From Herminiimonas sp. (GTDB lineage Bacteria; Pseudomonadota; Gammaproteobacteria; Burkholderiales; Burkholderiaceae), in assembly GCF_030655415.1 (NCBI RefSeq), contig NZ_JAURVN010000018.1:62001-126000 (forward strand): a stretch of DNA of 64,000 nt, given 5' to 3'. This document shows positions 37,892-47,317 of this stretch, one piece after another. Below the pieces are notes generated by a model. The model worked only from the letters and a program-made list of their open reading frames with translations, made no database searches and was not told where the DNA came from. The position numbers were made by a program, and so were the translations under genes. How positions within the stretch are numbered: position 1 is the stretch's first letter; each line of letters starts with the position of its first letter.

Positions 37892-37938
37892 AAAAAAGCG
37901 CACGTTGTCGTCATCTTGGCGGCAAATGTGCGCTTTTT
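37892..37938 (+). terminator. Terminator of the LysR gene
   Basis: AAAAAGCGCAC and GTGCGCTTTTT pair around a 24 nt loop containing a partial GTTG/CAAA extension. Confidence 0.82.
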
Positions 37939-38117
37939 AACGCGTGCTCTTATATCAGTTGAATATTTTTCACTTTGACTGGGAAAGCTTTCAGTCAAAT
38001 TAGCGCGTTCAAACCGCCCGCTTGGACCCGCATTCGCTACACTGTGAATCAGCAAAGCAAGTAGCCAGATCAGCACCACGATCAGCATGATTCGATAGAG
38101 TATTGGATGCAGCATTG

Positions 38118-39674
38118 ATGATGAATACGACTTCGGCAGCACCGGTTTCGGCGCCTGCTCTCACCACACCCGCGGTGCCGCCCGCAACTTCGGCGCCTTC
38201 CGCACCGGCTTTCACTCCCGCGCATCAGCGCCGGGTGGTCGATGCATTGCGTGCCGTGCTGCCTGAACATTGCGTTCTTTTCAACGAAGAAGATACGCGT
38301 CCCTATGAATGCGATGGCCTCGCTGCGTATGCGCAGTTGCCTATGGTGGTGGCTTTGCCCAACACCGAAGAACAGGTCGTTGCGATTCTCAAAATATGTC
38401 ATGAATTAAAAGTGCAAATCGTGCCGCGCGGTGCGGGCACCGGTTTGTCCGGCGGTGCCTTGCCGATTGCCGACGGCATGGTATTGTCGACCGCAAGGAT
38501 GAATAAGATCGTCAAGGTTGATGCGTATGCGCGAACTGCCGTGGTGCAGCCCGGCGTACGCAACCTGGCGATTTCCGAAGCGGTCGCGCCGCTGGGTTTG
38601 TATTACGCGCCCGATCCTTCTTCGCAAATTGCCTGCACGATAGGCGGCAACGTTGCCGAAAATTCTGGCGGCGTGCATTGTCTTAAATATGGTTTGACCG
38701 TCCACAACGTGATGCGCGTGCGCGTTGTCACTATAGAAGGCGACGTCATCGAACTCGGTAGCGCCGCACTCGATGCGCCTGGCCTGGATTTGCTTTCGGT
38801 ATTTGTAGGTTCGGAAGGCATGCTTGGCGTGGTGACTGAAGTGACGGTCAAGCTCATTCCCAAACCAAAATTGGCGCGCGTTATTTTGGCTTCGTTCGAT
38901 GATGTGGTCAAAGGCGGCAATGCGGTGGCCAGCGTGATCGCGGCAGGTATTATTCCAGCCGGGCTGGAGATGATGGACAAGACATCCACGCGCATGGTCG
39001 AACCCTTCGTCAAAGCCGGTTACGACATGAATGCCGAAGCGATTTTACTGTGCGAATCCGATGGCATTCCAGAAGAAGTTGAAGAAGAAATCGCGCGCAT
39101 GACCGAAGTGTTGAAACACTCGGGCGCTACCGCCATTGCAGTCTCGCGCGATGAAGCAGAACGCCTGCGGTTTTGGTCAGGACGCAAGAATGCGTTCCCG
39201 GCAGCCGGTCGTATTTCCCCAGATTATTACTGCATCGACGGTACGATTCCACGCCGTAGCCTGGCCGATGTGCTGACTGGCATTGCGCGTATGGAAATCA
39301 AATACGGCTTGCGTTGTGCGAACGTATTTCATGCCGGCGACGGCAATTTGCATCCACTGATTTTATTCGATGCCAATACTGAAGGTGAATTTCACAAGGC
39401 TGAATTATTTGGCGCCGAGATTCTGGAAATGTGTGTGGCCGAAGGCGGCACCATCACCGGCGAACACGGCGTCGGTTTGGAAAAAATCAATCAGATGTGC
39501 GTGCAGTTTTCACGTGCAGAGATGGATGCCTTCCTTAGCGTCAAACGCGCCTTCGATCCAGTCTCTTTGCTGAATCCGAACAAGGCAATTCCAACGCTGC
39601 AACGCTGTGCCGAGTACGGCAAGATGCACGTCAAACGCGGCATGCTGAAGTTTGCCAATCTGCCGCGCTTTTAA
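38118..39674 (+). CDS. glcD: Glycolate oxidase subunit GlcD (FAD-linked)
   Basis: FAD-binding catalytic subunit that oxidises glycolate (or D-lactate) to the 2-oxoacid. The 518 aa protein has a Pro/Ala-rich leader (about 1-35), then the PCMH FAD domain with VPRGAGTGLSGGALP and DPSSQIACTIGGNVAENSGG, and the C-terminal FAD-oxidase domain with HAGDGNLHPLILF and GEHGVGLEK. ATGs at 38118 and 38121 are both plausible. First gene of glcD-glcE-glcF. Confidence 0.94.
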   Translation: MMNTTSAAPVSAPALTTPAVPPATSAPSAPAFTPAHQRRVVDALRAVLPEHCVLFNEEDTRPYECDGLAAYAQLPMVVALPNTEEQVVAILKICHELKVQIVPRGAGTGLSGGALPIADGMVLSTARMNKIVKVDAYARTAVVQPGVRNLAISEAVAPLGLYYAPDPSSQIACTIGGNVAENSGGVHCLKYGLTVHNVMRVRVVTIEGDVIELGSAALDAPGLDLLSVFVGSEGMLGVVTEVTVKLIPKPKLARVILASFDDVVKGGNAVASVIAAGIIPAGLEMMDKTSTRMVEPFVKAGYDMNAEAILLCESDGIPEEVEEEIARMTEVLKHSGATAIAVSRDEAERLRFWSGRKNAFPAAGRISPDYYCIDGTIPRRSLADVLTGIARMEIKYGLRCANVFHAGDGNLHPLILFDANTEGEFHKAELFGAEILEMCVAEGGTITGEHGVGLEKINQMCVQFSRAEMDAFLSVKRAFDPVSLLNPNKAIPTLQRCAEYGKMHVKRGMLKFANLPRF

Positions 39675-39689
39675 TTTTTCAGGTCACGC

Positions 39690-40742
39690 ATGGAACAAGT
39701 AATCGAACAGTTTAAAGAACGCATACTCGCCGCTGGTCGCGACAAGCAAGCGCTATGCGTGCGTGGTGGCGGCAGCAAGGATTGGTACGGTCAATCGCCA
39801 ATCGGCGAGGTACTCGATACGCGCGCTTATCACGGCATCATTGCTTACGATCCAACCGAGTTGGTGATCACGGTACGTGCAGGAACGCCATTAGCCGAAG
39901 TGGAAAAAGTATTGGCTGAGCAGAATCAGATCTTCGCGTTCGAGCCGCCACATTTCGGTCCCGGTGCGACCGTGGGCGGCATGGTGGCTTGCGGTTTGGC
40001 CGGCCCACGCCGTGCTGCGGTTGGTTCAGTTCGCGACTTTGTCCTCGGCGCGGTGCTGATGGATAGCAAAGGCGAAGTTTTGCATTTCGGCGGACAAGTA
40101 ATGAAGAACGTTGCAGGTTACGACGTCTCACGTTTGTTGGCAGGTTCGCTGGGCACGCTGGGTTTGTTGCTGGAAGTGTCGTTGAAGGTTTTGCCTAAAC
40201 CATATGCAGAAACCAGTTTACGTTTGCAGATGAATGAAGACGAAGCAATTCGCCGCTTGAATGAATGGGGCGGTCAGCCCTTGCCAATTTCTGCCAGCGC
40301 ATGGTGTGAGGGTGCGTTGGTGTTGCGTTTGTCTGGTGCGAAAGCAGCGATCGCAGCGGCGCAGCAAACCATAGGTGGCGAAGAAATCGATGGCGATAAT
40401 TTCTGGCTTGCGATGCGCGAACAGAGTAATGAATTCTTCACGCAGTCATCCGTGTTGTGGCGCTTGTCTGTGCCATCGACAGCACCACCGATTGCATTAG
40501 GCCAGCAATTGATAGAGTGGGGCGGCGCGCAGCGTTGGTTGCGTTCGGATGCGCCTGCTATAGACATTCGTGCGGCAGCGGTGAAGGCTGGCGGACATGC
40601 GACCTTGTTTCGCGGCGGCGATAAAAGTGTTGGCGTGTTTCAACCGCTGGCACCAGCAGTCGGCAAGATTCATCAAAACATGAAAAACGCATTTGACCCT
40701 GATGGTATTTTCAATCCAGGTCGCATGTATGCAAAGTACTAG
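39690..40742 (+). CDS. glcE: Glycolate oxidase subunit GlcE (FAD-binding)
   Basis: Second flavoprotein-like subunit of glycolate oxidase, 350 aa. It has a shorter PCMH domain with VRGGGSKDWYG, GTPLAEVEKVLAEQNQ and GPGATVGGMVACGLAGPRR, and ends NPGRMY. It begins 15 nt after glcD. Confidence 0.93.
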   Translation: MEQVIEQFKERILAAGRDKQALCVRGGGSKDWYGQSPIGEVLDTRAYHGIIAYDPTELVITVRAGTPLAEVEKVLAEQNQIFAFEPPHFGPGATVGGMVACGLAGPRRAAVGSVRDFVLGAVLMDSKGEVLHFGGQVMKNVAGYDVSRLLAGSLGTLGLLLEVSLKVLPKPYAETSLRLQMNEDEAIRRLNEWGGQPLPISASAWCEGALVLRLSGAKAAIAAAQQTIGGEEIDGDNFWLAMREQSNEFFTQSSVLWRLSVPSTAPPIALGQQLIEWGGAQRWLRSDAPAIDIRAAAVKAGGHATLFRGGDKSVGVFQPLAPAVGKIHQNMKNAFDPDGIFNPGRMYAKY

Positions 40743-40837
40743 GCATTGCTGAACAAGCTCCATTTCGTTAGACGTGATGCGCGCAATGTTCGCAGATTTG
40801 CAAATGCTAACGCCATAAAGATTTTCAGAGAAATACC

Positions 40838-42070
40838 ATGCAAACCAATTTAGCCGATTTCATTAAGGACACGCGCGAAGGCCAAGAGGCAGATGCCATT
40901 CTGCGAAGCTGCGTCCATTGCGGATTTTGTACGGCAACCTGCCCGACCTATCAGTTGCTAGGCGATGAGCTTGATGGCCCGCGCGGCCGTATTTATTTGA
41001 TCAAGCAAGTATTGGAAGGCAAGAAACCAACGGCAAAAACACAATTGCATCTGGATCGTTGCCTGACTTGCCGCAATTGCGAAACCACTTGTCCATCCGG
41101 CGTGCAGTACGGACGCCTGATCGATATCGGCCGCAAAGTGGTGGAGGACCAGGTGCCTTATTCGTTTGCAACGAATTTAAAACGCGTGGCATTGCGAGAA
41201 GTTCTACCGCGTAAATGGTTGTTCACGCCCGCAATGAAAGCCGGACAGATGGTGCGTCCTTTGCTGCCAAAATCATTGCAAAATAAAGTGCCGCGCAAGG
41301 AAGACGCCGGCGTATGGCCGACGCATCAACATGCGCGAAAAATGCTGTTGCTGGATGGTTGTGTGCAACCGACTATGTCGCCAAATATCAATGCAGCCAC
41401 TGCACGCGTATTCGACGCGCTTGGTGTGCAATTGGTGGTTGCGCCCAAGGCAGGTTGCTGTGGCGCGATTCGTCATCACTTGAATGATCATGATGGTGCC
41501 TTGAATGATATGCGTCGCAATATCGATGCATGGTGGCCGCTGGTACAAGCTGGCGCAGAAGCGATTGTGATGACCGCATCGGGCTGTGGTACGACAGTAA
41601 AAGATTACGGACATTTGTTGGCGCACGATGCGGCTTACGCAGAAAAAGCATTACAGATTTCTGCGTTGACGAAAGATTTAAGTGAAATCTTGCCAGCGTT
41701 CGAAGCTGAATTGCAAAGCAAGTTGAACGGAAAAATCAGCAAGCGCGTCGCCTATCATCCGCCATGCACATTGCAGCATGGGCAGCAGATACGCGGCAAG
41801 GTTGAAGGCGTATTGCGTGCAGTTGGCGTTGATGTGCAACTGTGTGCAGACAGCCATTTGTGCTGCGGTTCAGCCGGGACTTATTCGGTATTGCAACCAG
41901 AGTTGTCGTATCAGTTGCGTGACAAGAAAGTCGCACATCTGGAAGCGACCAAACCGGACATGATCGTCTCTGCAAATATTGGTTGCCTGACGCATATACA
42001 GTCTGGAACCGATACACCGGTCAAGCACTGGATAGAGTTGATCGACAAGGCTTTGAGCACCGCACATTGA
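40838..42070 (+). CDS. glcF: Glycolate oxidase iron-sulfur subunit GlcF
   Basis: Membrane-associated electron-transfer subunit, 410 aa. Two [4Fe-4S] motifs are seen: C25-x2-C28-x2-C31-x3-C35 and C75-x2-C78-x2-C81-x3-C85. The rest is a duplicated CCG domain with GCCGAIRHH and LCCGSAGTY. It passes electrons from GlcD to the quinone pool. Ends the operon at a strong hairpin. Confidence 0.95.
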   Translation: MQTNLADFIKDTREGQEADAILRSCVHCGFCTATCPTYQLLGDELDGPRGRIYLIKQVLEGKKPTAKTQLHLDRCLTCRNCETTCPSGVQYGRLIDIGRKVVEDQVPYSFATNLKRVALREVLPRKWLFTPAMKAGQMVRPLLPKSLQNKVPRKEDAGVWPTHQHARKMLLLDGCVQPTMSPNINAATARVFDALGVQLVVAPKAGCCGAIRHHLNDHDGALNDMRRNIDAWWPLVQAGAEAIVMTASGCGTTVKDYGHLLAHDAAYAEKALQISALTKDLSEILPAFEAELQSKLNGKISKRVAYHPPCTLQHGQQIRGKVEGVLRAVGVDVQLCADSHLCCGSAGTYSVLQPELSYQLRDKKVAHLEATKPDMIVSANIGCLTHIQSGTDTPVKHWIELIDKALSTAH

Positions 42071-42093
42071 TCAAGTCTTAATAAGCACTGAAT

Positions 42094-42122
42094 AAAAAAC
42101 GCCGGCAATGCCGGCGTTTTTT
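42094..42122. terminator. Bidirectional terminator between glcF and glutathione peroxidase
   Basis: AAAAAACGCCGGC, AAT, GCCGGCGTTTTTT: a perfect stem between convergent genes. Confidence 0.93.
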
Positions 42123-42147
42123 ATTCAAGATTCCATTCGCCGGTCGC

Positions 42148-42651
42148 TTACTCAGCCAGTAGCTTGTTGATATCGCTGAGCAAACTTTGTGGATTGGTTT
42201 GTGGCGCATAGCGTTTGTAAACTGTGCCGTCTTTCTTGACCAAAAATTTAGTGAAATTCCATTTGATCATTTCGCTACCCAGCAAGCCGGGTGCCGCATG
42301 CTTCAAGTACTTGAACAGTGGTGCGGCACGTTCGCCGTTCACATCTATTTTGGTAAAAAGTGGAAAGGTCACGCCGTAATTGCGTTCGCAGAATTCGCCT
42401 ATCTCTTCTTCATTGCCGGGTTCTTGATTCCCGAATTGATCGCAGGGAAATCCCAGCACTTCCAAGCCTGCGCCATTCAATTTTTTATAGACTTCTTCCA
42501 GTGCTTTGTATTGCGAAGTGAATGCGCATTGGCTCGCGGTATTGACGATCAACAAGACCTTGCCACGATACTGTGCAAGATCAATCGCTGCGCCGGTCAG
42601 GCTGGTGGCCTGGAAGCCGTAGGCGTCGGGCGCTTTCATCGCGGCACTCAT
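42148..42651 (-). CDS. Glutathione peroxidase family protein
   Basis: Reduces hydroperoxides with thiols, 167 aa. The catalytic position is Cys (C42 in NTASQCAFTSQY), not selenocysteine, and the FPCDQFGNQEPG and WNFTKFLV motifs supply the Gln and Trp of the catalytic triad/tetrad. It starts two nt after pilU ends and is probably cotranscribed with it. Many Cys-type members prefer thioredoxin. Confidence 0.92.
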   Translation of the reverse strand: MSAAMKAPDAYGFQATSLTGAAIDLAQYRGKVLLIVNTASQCAFTSQYKALEEVYKKLNGAGLEVLGFPCDQFGNQEPGNEEEIGEFCERNYGVTFPLFTKIDVNGERAAPLFKYLKHAAPGLLGSEMIKWNFTKFLVKKDGTVYKRYAPQTNPQSLLSDINKLLAE

Positions 42652-42653
42652 CT

Positions 42654-43790
42654 TTAAACAATACCCAAATGTTCAGTACCTTTGCTCAGATCGCGGGTTT
42701 GCGCATCTTTGCCGTGCAGTTTGATCGACAGGCGCAGATCATTGACTGAATCGGCATTGCGCAACGCATCTTCGTAAGTGATCTTGCCAGCTTCATACAA
42801 ATCGAACAGCGCTTGATCGAAAGTCTGCATGCCGAGTTCGCGCGACTTCTTCATGATCTCCTTGATTTCATGGACGTCGCCCTTGAAGATCAAATCAGAA
42901 ATCAGCGGTGAGTTCAGCATGATCTCAACCGCGACACAGCGACCTTTGGTATCTTTCAAAGGAATCAAGCGTTGCGAAATCATCGCTTTCAAATTCAGTG
43001 AAAGATCCATCAGCAATTGCTGACGACGTTCTTCAGGGAAGAAGTTGACGATGCGGTCCAGCGCCTGATTCGAACTGTTGGCGTGCATGGTGGCCAGACA
43101 CAAATGGCCTGTTTCTGCAAAGGCGATCGCGTAATCCATGGTTTCACGATCGCGGATTTCACCGATGAAAATCACATCCGGTGCTTGACGCAAAGTGTTC
43201 TTCAGCGCGATACCCCAACCGTCGGTATCGATGCCGATTTCGCGTTGCGTGATGACGCAATTTTTATGTGGATGTACGTACTCGACCGGATCTTCAATCG
43301 TGATGATGTGACCGTAGCTGTTCTCGTTGCGATAACCTAGCATCGCCGCCAGCGTAGTCGACTTGCCTGAACCGGTCGCGCCGACCATGATGACCAGGCC
43401 GCGCTTGGTCATCACGATATCTTTCAAGGTATCTGGCACACCCAGATCTTCAATTTTTGGAATCGCAGTGGTGATGGTACGCAGCACCATGCCGACTTTA
43501 CCTTGCTGCACAAAAGCCGAGACGCGGAAGCGGCCGATGCCGCCCGGACTGATGGCGAAGTTGGATTCTTTAGTCGCTTCAAATTCTGCCGCTTGCTTGT
43601 CGCCCATGATCGCGCGCGCCAGCTCGACGGTATGCGTGGCATTCAGCGGTTGATTCGACACTTGCGTCATCTTGCCGTCGATCTTGAACGCAGGCGGAAA
43701 ATCAGCCGTGATAAAAAGATCGGAGCCGTTCTTGCTGAGCATCAGGCGCAGCAAGTCGTACATGAATTTGGTAGCCTGATCGCGTTCCAT
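42654..43790 (-). CDS. pilU: Type IV pilus retraction ATPase PilU
   Basis: Accessory retraction motor paralogous to PilT. The 378 aa hexameric ATPase has Walker A GATGSGKS (137-144), an Asp box GHIITIEDPVEYVHPHK-like segment, a Walker B-type IGEIRDRETM, and the His box GHLCLATMHANS. It follows pilT on the same strand after about 85 nt, the standard pilT-pilU pair. Pilus structural genes are elsewhere. Confidence 0.93.
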   Translation of the reverse strand: MERDQATKFMYDLLRLMLSKNGSDLFITADFPPAFKIDGKMTQVSNQPLNATHTVELARAIMGDKQAAEFEATKESNFAISPGGIGRFRVSAFVQQGKVGMVLRTITTAIPKIEDLGVPDTLKDIVMTKRGLVIMVGATGSGKSTTLAAMLGYRNENSYGHIITIEDPVEYVHPHKNCVITQREIGIDTDGWGIALKNTLRQAPDVIFIGEIRDRETMDYAIAFAETGHLCLATMHANSSNQALDRIVNFFPEERRQQLLMDLSLNLKAMISQRLIPLKDTKGRCVAVEIMLNSPLISDLIFKGDVHEIKEIMKKSRELGMQTFDQALFDLYEAGKITYEDALRNADSVNDLRLSIKLHGKDAQTRDLSKGTEHLGIV

Positions 43791-43875
43791 GATCTTCCTT
43801 GGTTCAAGAATTTGACGACATGACTAATTGCGCCATGCCGAATATTCAGAAAATGATTTTGAATTGGTTAAAAAC

Positions 43876-44919
43876 TTAGCCCGGGAAGTTGTCAGGCGTC
43901 TTCGCTGCAGAACGTGCCGCTGCATTCGAAATGACATTGCGCTTCACCAACTCAGTCAGATTGCTGTCCAGCGTTTGCATGCCGACGTTGGAGCCGGTCT
44001 GGATCGCTGAGTACATCTGCGCGATCTTCGCTTCACGAATCAAGTTACGAATCGCCGGCGTGCCGAGCATGATTTCATGTGCGGCGATACGGCCGCTGCC
44101 ATCTTTCGTTTTCAACAAAGTTTGCGAGATGACGGCTTGCAGCGATTCGGACAACATCGCGCGTACCATTTCTTTTTCATCGCCTGGGAAAACGTCAATA
44201 ATACGATCGATGGTTTTTGCGGCGGAAGATGTATGCAGAGTGCCGAATACCAAATGACCGGTTTCCGCAGCGGACAATGCCAAGCGGATGGTTTCCAGAT
44301 CGCGCAACTCGCCGACCAGTACGACGTCTGGATCTTCGCGCAGCGCTGAACGCAGAGCGTTGCTGAAAGAGTGTGTATGCGGACCGACTTCGCGTTGATT
44401 GATCAGGCACTTTTTCGAATCGTGCACGAATTCGATAGGATCTTCGATCGTCAGAATGTGCGCGTATTCGTTTTCATTAACGTGATTCACCATCGCTGCC
44501 AGCGTGGTCGATTTGCCGGAGCCGGTAGGGCCAGTGACCAGCACCAGGCCGCGCGGTTTTAAAGACAGTTCGGCGAAAATCTTAGGCGCATTCAAATCCT
44601 CCAGACTCAGGATCTTGGAAGGAATGGTACGCAGCACGGCAGCGGCGCCACGGTCCTGGTTGAATGCATTGACGCGGAAGCGCGCCAGACCAGGGATCGC
44701 GAAAGAAAAATCGATCTCGAGATTTTCTTCATACGCTTTGCGCTGGCCATCATTCATGATGTCATAGATCATGCCGTGCACATCTTTGTGCTCCAGCGGC
44801 GGCAAATTGATGCGGCGTACGTCACCGTGCACGCGGATCATAGGCGGCAGGCCAGCTGATAAATGTAAATCCGAAGCTTTATTCTTGACCGAGAACGCGA
44901 GTAGTTCTGAAATGTCCAT
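43876..44919 (-). CDS. pilT: Type IV pilus retraction ATPase PilT
   Basis: Disassembles the pilus for twitching. The 347 aa protein has Walker A GPTGSGKS (130-137), ILTIEDPIEFVH (Asp box), VGELRDLETIRLALSAAETGH with Walker B and His box, and the AIRNLIREAK motif that is essential for retraction in PilT. Opposite yggS-proC, the arrangement common in beta- and gammaproteobacteria. Confidence 0.96.
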   Translation of the reverse strand: MDISELLAFSVKNKASDLHLSAGLPPMIRVHGDVRRINLPPLEHKDVHGMIYDIMNDGQRKAYEENLEIDFSFAIPGLARFRVNAFNQDRGAAAVLRTIPSKILSLEDLNAPKIFAELSLKPRGLVLVTGPTGSGKSTTLAAMVNHVNENEYAHILTIEDPIEFVHDSKKCLINQREVGPHTHSFSNALRSALREDPDVVLVGELRDLETIRLALSAAETGHLVFGTLHTSSAAKTIDRIIDVFPGDEKEMVRAMLSESLQAVISQTLLKTKDGSGRIAAHEIMLGTPAIRNLIREAKIAQMYSAIQTGSNVGMQTLDSNLTELVKRNVISNAAARSAAKTPDNFPG

Positions 44920-45051
44920 TTATAATCCCTGAGCCTGCAAAGTAAAGGTGTAGCAAGAGGTGCTGCAAAAGGTAGAGCAAAACCATCCGACAAGCGATCG
45001 CGGTACTGAAAGTATTGCGAATGTTAAATAATGCCTTAAAGAACTTTGATT

Positions 45052-45756
45052 ATGTCTGTAATACGCCAAAACTTGCAAGCTGTGCGTCAGCGGATTACCG
45101 ACGCTGCGGACAGCGCGCAACGCGACGTCCACGGCATTGACCTGCTGGCGGTATCCAAGACCTTCGACGCTGATGCAGTGATCGTAGCGGCCGAGGCTGG
45201 GCAGACCGCTTTTGGCGAAAATTATCTGCAAGAAGCGTTGGATAAAATAAACACTATCCGCACTACGCGCACCGATTTGGCGCTGGAATGGCACTTTATC
45301 GGGCCCATCCAGAGCAACAAGACGCGACCAATTGCGGAAAATTTTGACTGGGTACATTCGGTCGATAGAGAAAAAATCGCGCAACGCTTATCCGAACAAA
45401 GACCGGATGATTTGCCGCCCTTGAATATCTGCCTGCAAGTCAATATCAGCGGTGAAGCCAGCAAAAGTGGCGTGCTGCCAGCTGATGCGTTGGCAGTGGC
45501 CAAAGCGATTTCTGTTTTGCCGCGATTACGTCTGCGCGGCTTGATGGCAATCCCCGAAGCGGCAGGTGATGAGGAACAACAAAGGGCACCGTTCCGGCAA
45601 TTGCATGCTTTGTTCGATCAGTTATGCGCGGCCGGTTTGGAACTGGATACTTTGTCCATGGGGATGTCGGCTGACATGACGGCCGCCATCGCCGAGGGCG
45701 CAACAATCGTGCGGATAGGTTCCGCCATTTTTGGAACTAGGGAATATGCAAAATAA
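45052..45756 (+). CDS. PLP homeostasis protein (YggS/PLPBP family)
   Basis: Pyridoxal-phosphate-binding barrel that buffers PLP and affects amino-acid metabolism, without known catalysis. The 234 aa product has the PLP lysine K36 in LLAVSKTFDA, FGENYLQEALDK and WHFIGPIQSNK, and a phosphate site LSMGMSADMTAAI. The ATG at 45052 is taken over the upstream TTG at 45046. Overlaps proC. Confidence 0.93.
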   Translation: MSVIRQNLQAVRQRITDAADSAQRDVHGIDLLAVSKTFDADAVIVAAEAGQTAFGENYLQEALDKINTIRTTRTDLALEWHFIGPIQSNKTRPIAENFDWVHSVDREKIAQRLSEQRPDDLPPLNICLQVNISGEASKSGVLPADALAVAKAISVLPRLRLRGLMAIPEAAGDEEQQRAPFRQLHALFDQLCAAGLELDTLSMGMSADMTAAIAEGATIVRIGSAIFGTREYAK

Positions 45757-46570
45757 TTTGAAAATCACCTTCGTCGGTGGCGGCAATATGGCAGCGGCTT
45801 TGATCGGCGGTTTGGCAGGTAAATTGACTGCTGCGAACAATATCCATGTCGTCGATATAAACACCGAGTCACTGACAAAATTACAGCAACAGTTTGGCGT
45901 GACCACCGCTGCGCAAATCGACGCTGCGGTTGTCGCGAGTGATGTGATTGTGCTGGCAGTCAAACCGCAGCAGATGAAAGACGTGGTTGCGCAATTGCTG
46001 CCGCACGTTAAAGCGCAATTGGTGTTGTCGATTGCTGCCGGTATTCGCGCAGTTGATTTGTCACGCTGGTTGGGAGGGCATAACGCTATCGTACGCACGA
46101 TGCCGAATACGCCAGCGCTGATCGGTAAAGGAGTGACTGGCATGGTGGCGAGTGCAGGTGTCAGCACCGAGCAACGAGCAGCAGCGGATGCAATCATGTC
46201 GGCAGTCGGCGACACAGTCTGGCTGGATGACGAAAAACTGATCGACTCGGTGACGGCCGTATCCGGTAGCGGTCCAGCCTATGTGTTTTATTTTATCGAA
46301 GCGATGCAACAAGCCGCTCAAGAAATGGGCCTGACCGCAGAGCAGGGTAATGCCTTGGCGATTTCTACTTTTGTAGGCGCGGCACAATTGGCGGCGCAGT
46401 CGGCTGATCCAATTTCGGTATTGCGCGAACGCGTCACTTCCAAAGGCGGCACCACTTACGCCGCATTGACCAGCATGGAAGAAAACGGCGTCAAGCAATC
46501 CATCATCACTGCGATGAAAGCAGCAGCGGCGCGTGGACAAGCGTTGGGTGAAGAGTTCGGGCGGGATTGA
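45746..46570 (+). CDS. proC: Pyrroline-5-carboxylate reductase
   Basis: Last step of proline synthesis, NAD(P)H-dependent. The ATG at 45746 lies inside the yggS end (11 nt overlap) and gives 274 aa. It has the Rossmann motif ITFVGGGNMAAALIGGL, VLAVKPQQM, RTMPNTPALIGKG and the C-terminal signature VTAVSGSGPAYVFYFIEAM plus RERVTSKGGTTYAAL. Translationally coupled to yggS. Confidence 0.96.
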   Translation: MQNNLKITFVGGGNMAAALIGGLAGKLTAANNIHVVDINTESLTKLQQQFGVTTAAQIDAAVVASDVIVLAVKPQQMKDVVAQLLPHVKAQLVLSIAAGIRAVDLSRWLGGHNAIVRTMPNTPALIGKGVTGMVASAGVSTEQRAAADAIMSAVGDTVWLDDEKLIDSVTAVSGSGPAYVFYFIEAMQQAAQEMGLTAEQGNALAISTFVGAAQLAAQSADPISVLRERVTSKGGTTYAALTSMEENGVKQSIITAMKAAAARGQALGEEFGRD

Positions 46571-46586
46571 AGCGTCCAAATAAATA

Positions 46587-46618
46587 CTGGCCGAATGTCC
46601 GTCAAGACATTCGGCCAG
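46587..46618. terminator. Hairpin between proC and the RcnB-like gene
   Basis: CTGGCCGAATGTC, loop CGTCAA, GACATTCGGCCAG: a perfect 13 bp stem between convergent genes. T-runs are absent or weak (TATTTATTT on the minus strand), so it may act as a partial terminator. Confidence 0.65.
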
Positions 46619-46664
46619 CGAAGCAAGTTTTACCTCACTTCATGCGCACCAAATTAGCGTCTCA

Positions 46665-47075
46665 TTAGTTACTGAGAACAATCTGCGCGATGAGGCCGGT
46701 TGATATCGCAATCAACACATAGTCCGGTCCGGTTTGCACCCATTGATATCCACGCGGCGGCGCATGCAAATGACGACCATGCCAGTCATTCACTACGTAT
46801 TGGCGCTGGCGATACTCACGCGAGACATAACCACCTTTGTAGTAATTATGATGCGGACCCGCACCGCGTCCATTATGGCGACCATTGTCATGATGCGAGG
46901 AATGCTTGTTGCCGCGATTATCATGCCTATCGTTGTCGTGACCATGGCCGCGATCACGTTGGCTGTGCGAGTTGCCGCCTCTATCATTTCTGTGATAATC
47001 GTTGTCTGCAAACGCAGCACTACCTGCAGTCATGAAGATTGCCATCATCGCGGTAGCTAATATTTTGTTGTTCAT
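46665..47075 (-). CDS. RcnB-like periplasmic protein, His/Asp/Asn-rich
   Basis: A 136 aa protein with a signal peptide (MNNKILATAMMAIFMTAGSA..., cleaved near AFA-DN). The middle (about 25-80) is a low-complexity His/Asp/Arg/Gly stretch that could bind metal. The C-terminus (about 85-136) fits the RcnB family: YVVNDWHGRHLHAPPRGYQW then GPDYVLIAISTGLI. RcnB supports Ni/Co homeostasis in E. coli; no RcnA exporter or metal regulator is adjacent. AAGGAG precedes the ATG. Confidence 0.8.
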   Translation of the reverse strand: MNNKILATAMMAIFMTAGSAAFADNDYHRNDRGGNSHSQRDRGHGHDNDRHDNRGNKHSSHHDNGRHNGRGAGPHHNYYKGGYVSREYRQRQYVVNDWHGRHLHAPPRGYQWVQTGPDYVLIAISTGLIAQIVLSN

Positions 47076-47317
47076 ATTTACTCCTTGCTGTGTTGTTCAG
47101 ATGTTCAGTTGCAAAATTTGATGCTTGTTTTCGTCGCCAAGATTGGCTCATCAATTTGCCTGAACGATAAGTTCATTAAATGCGAAGTTGAATCGGGAAA
47201 CCAGCGCTGAAAAGTAAGGCGTGTTACCAGATGTATCGGCTAGCTTTGCCCGCAGCGATGGGACGGTGATGTAATTTTATTAAATCTTTGGCGATGGGTG
47301 ATTTACAGTCACCTAAC

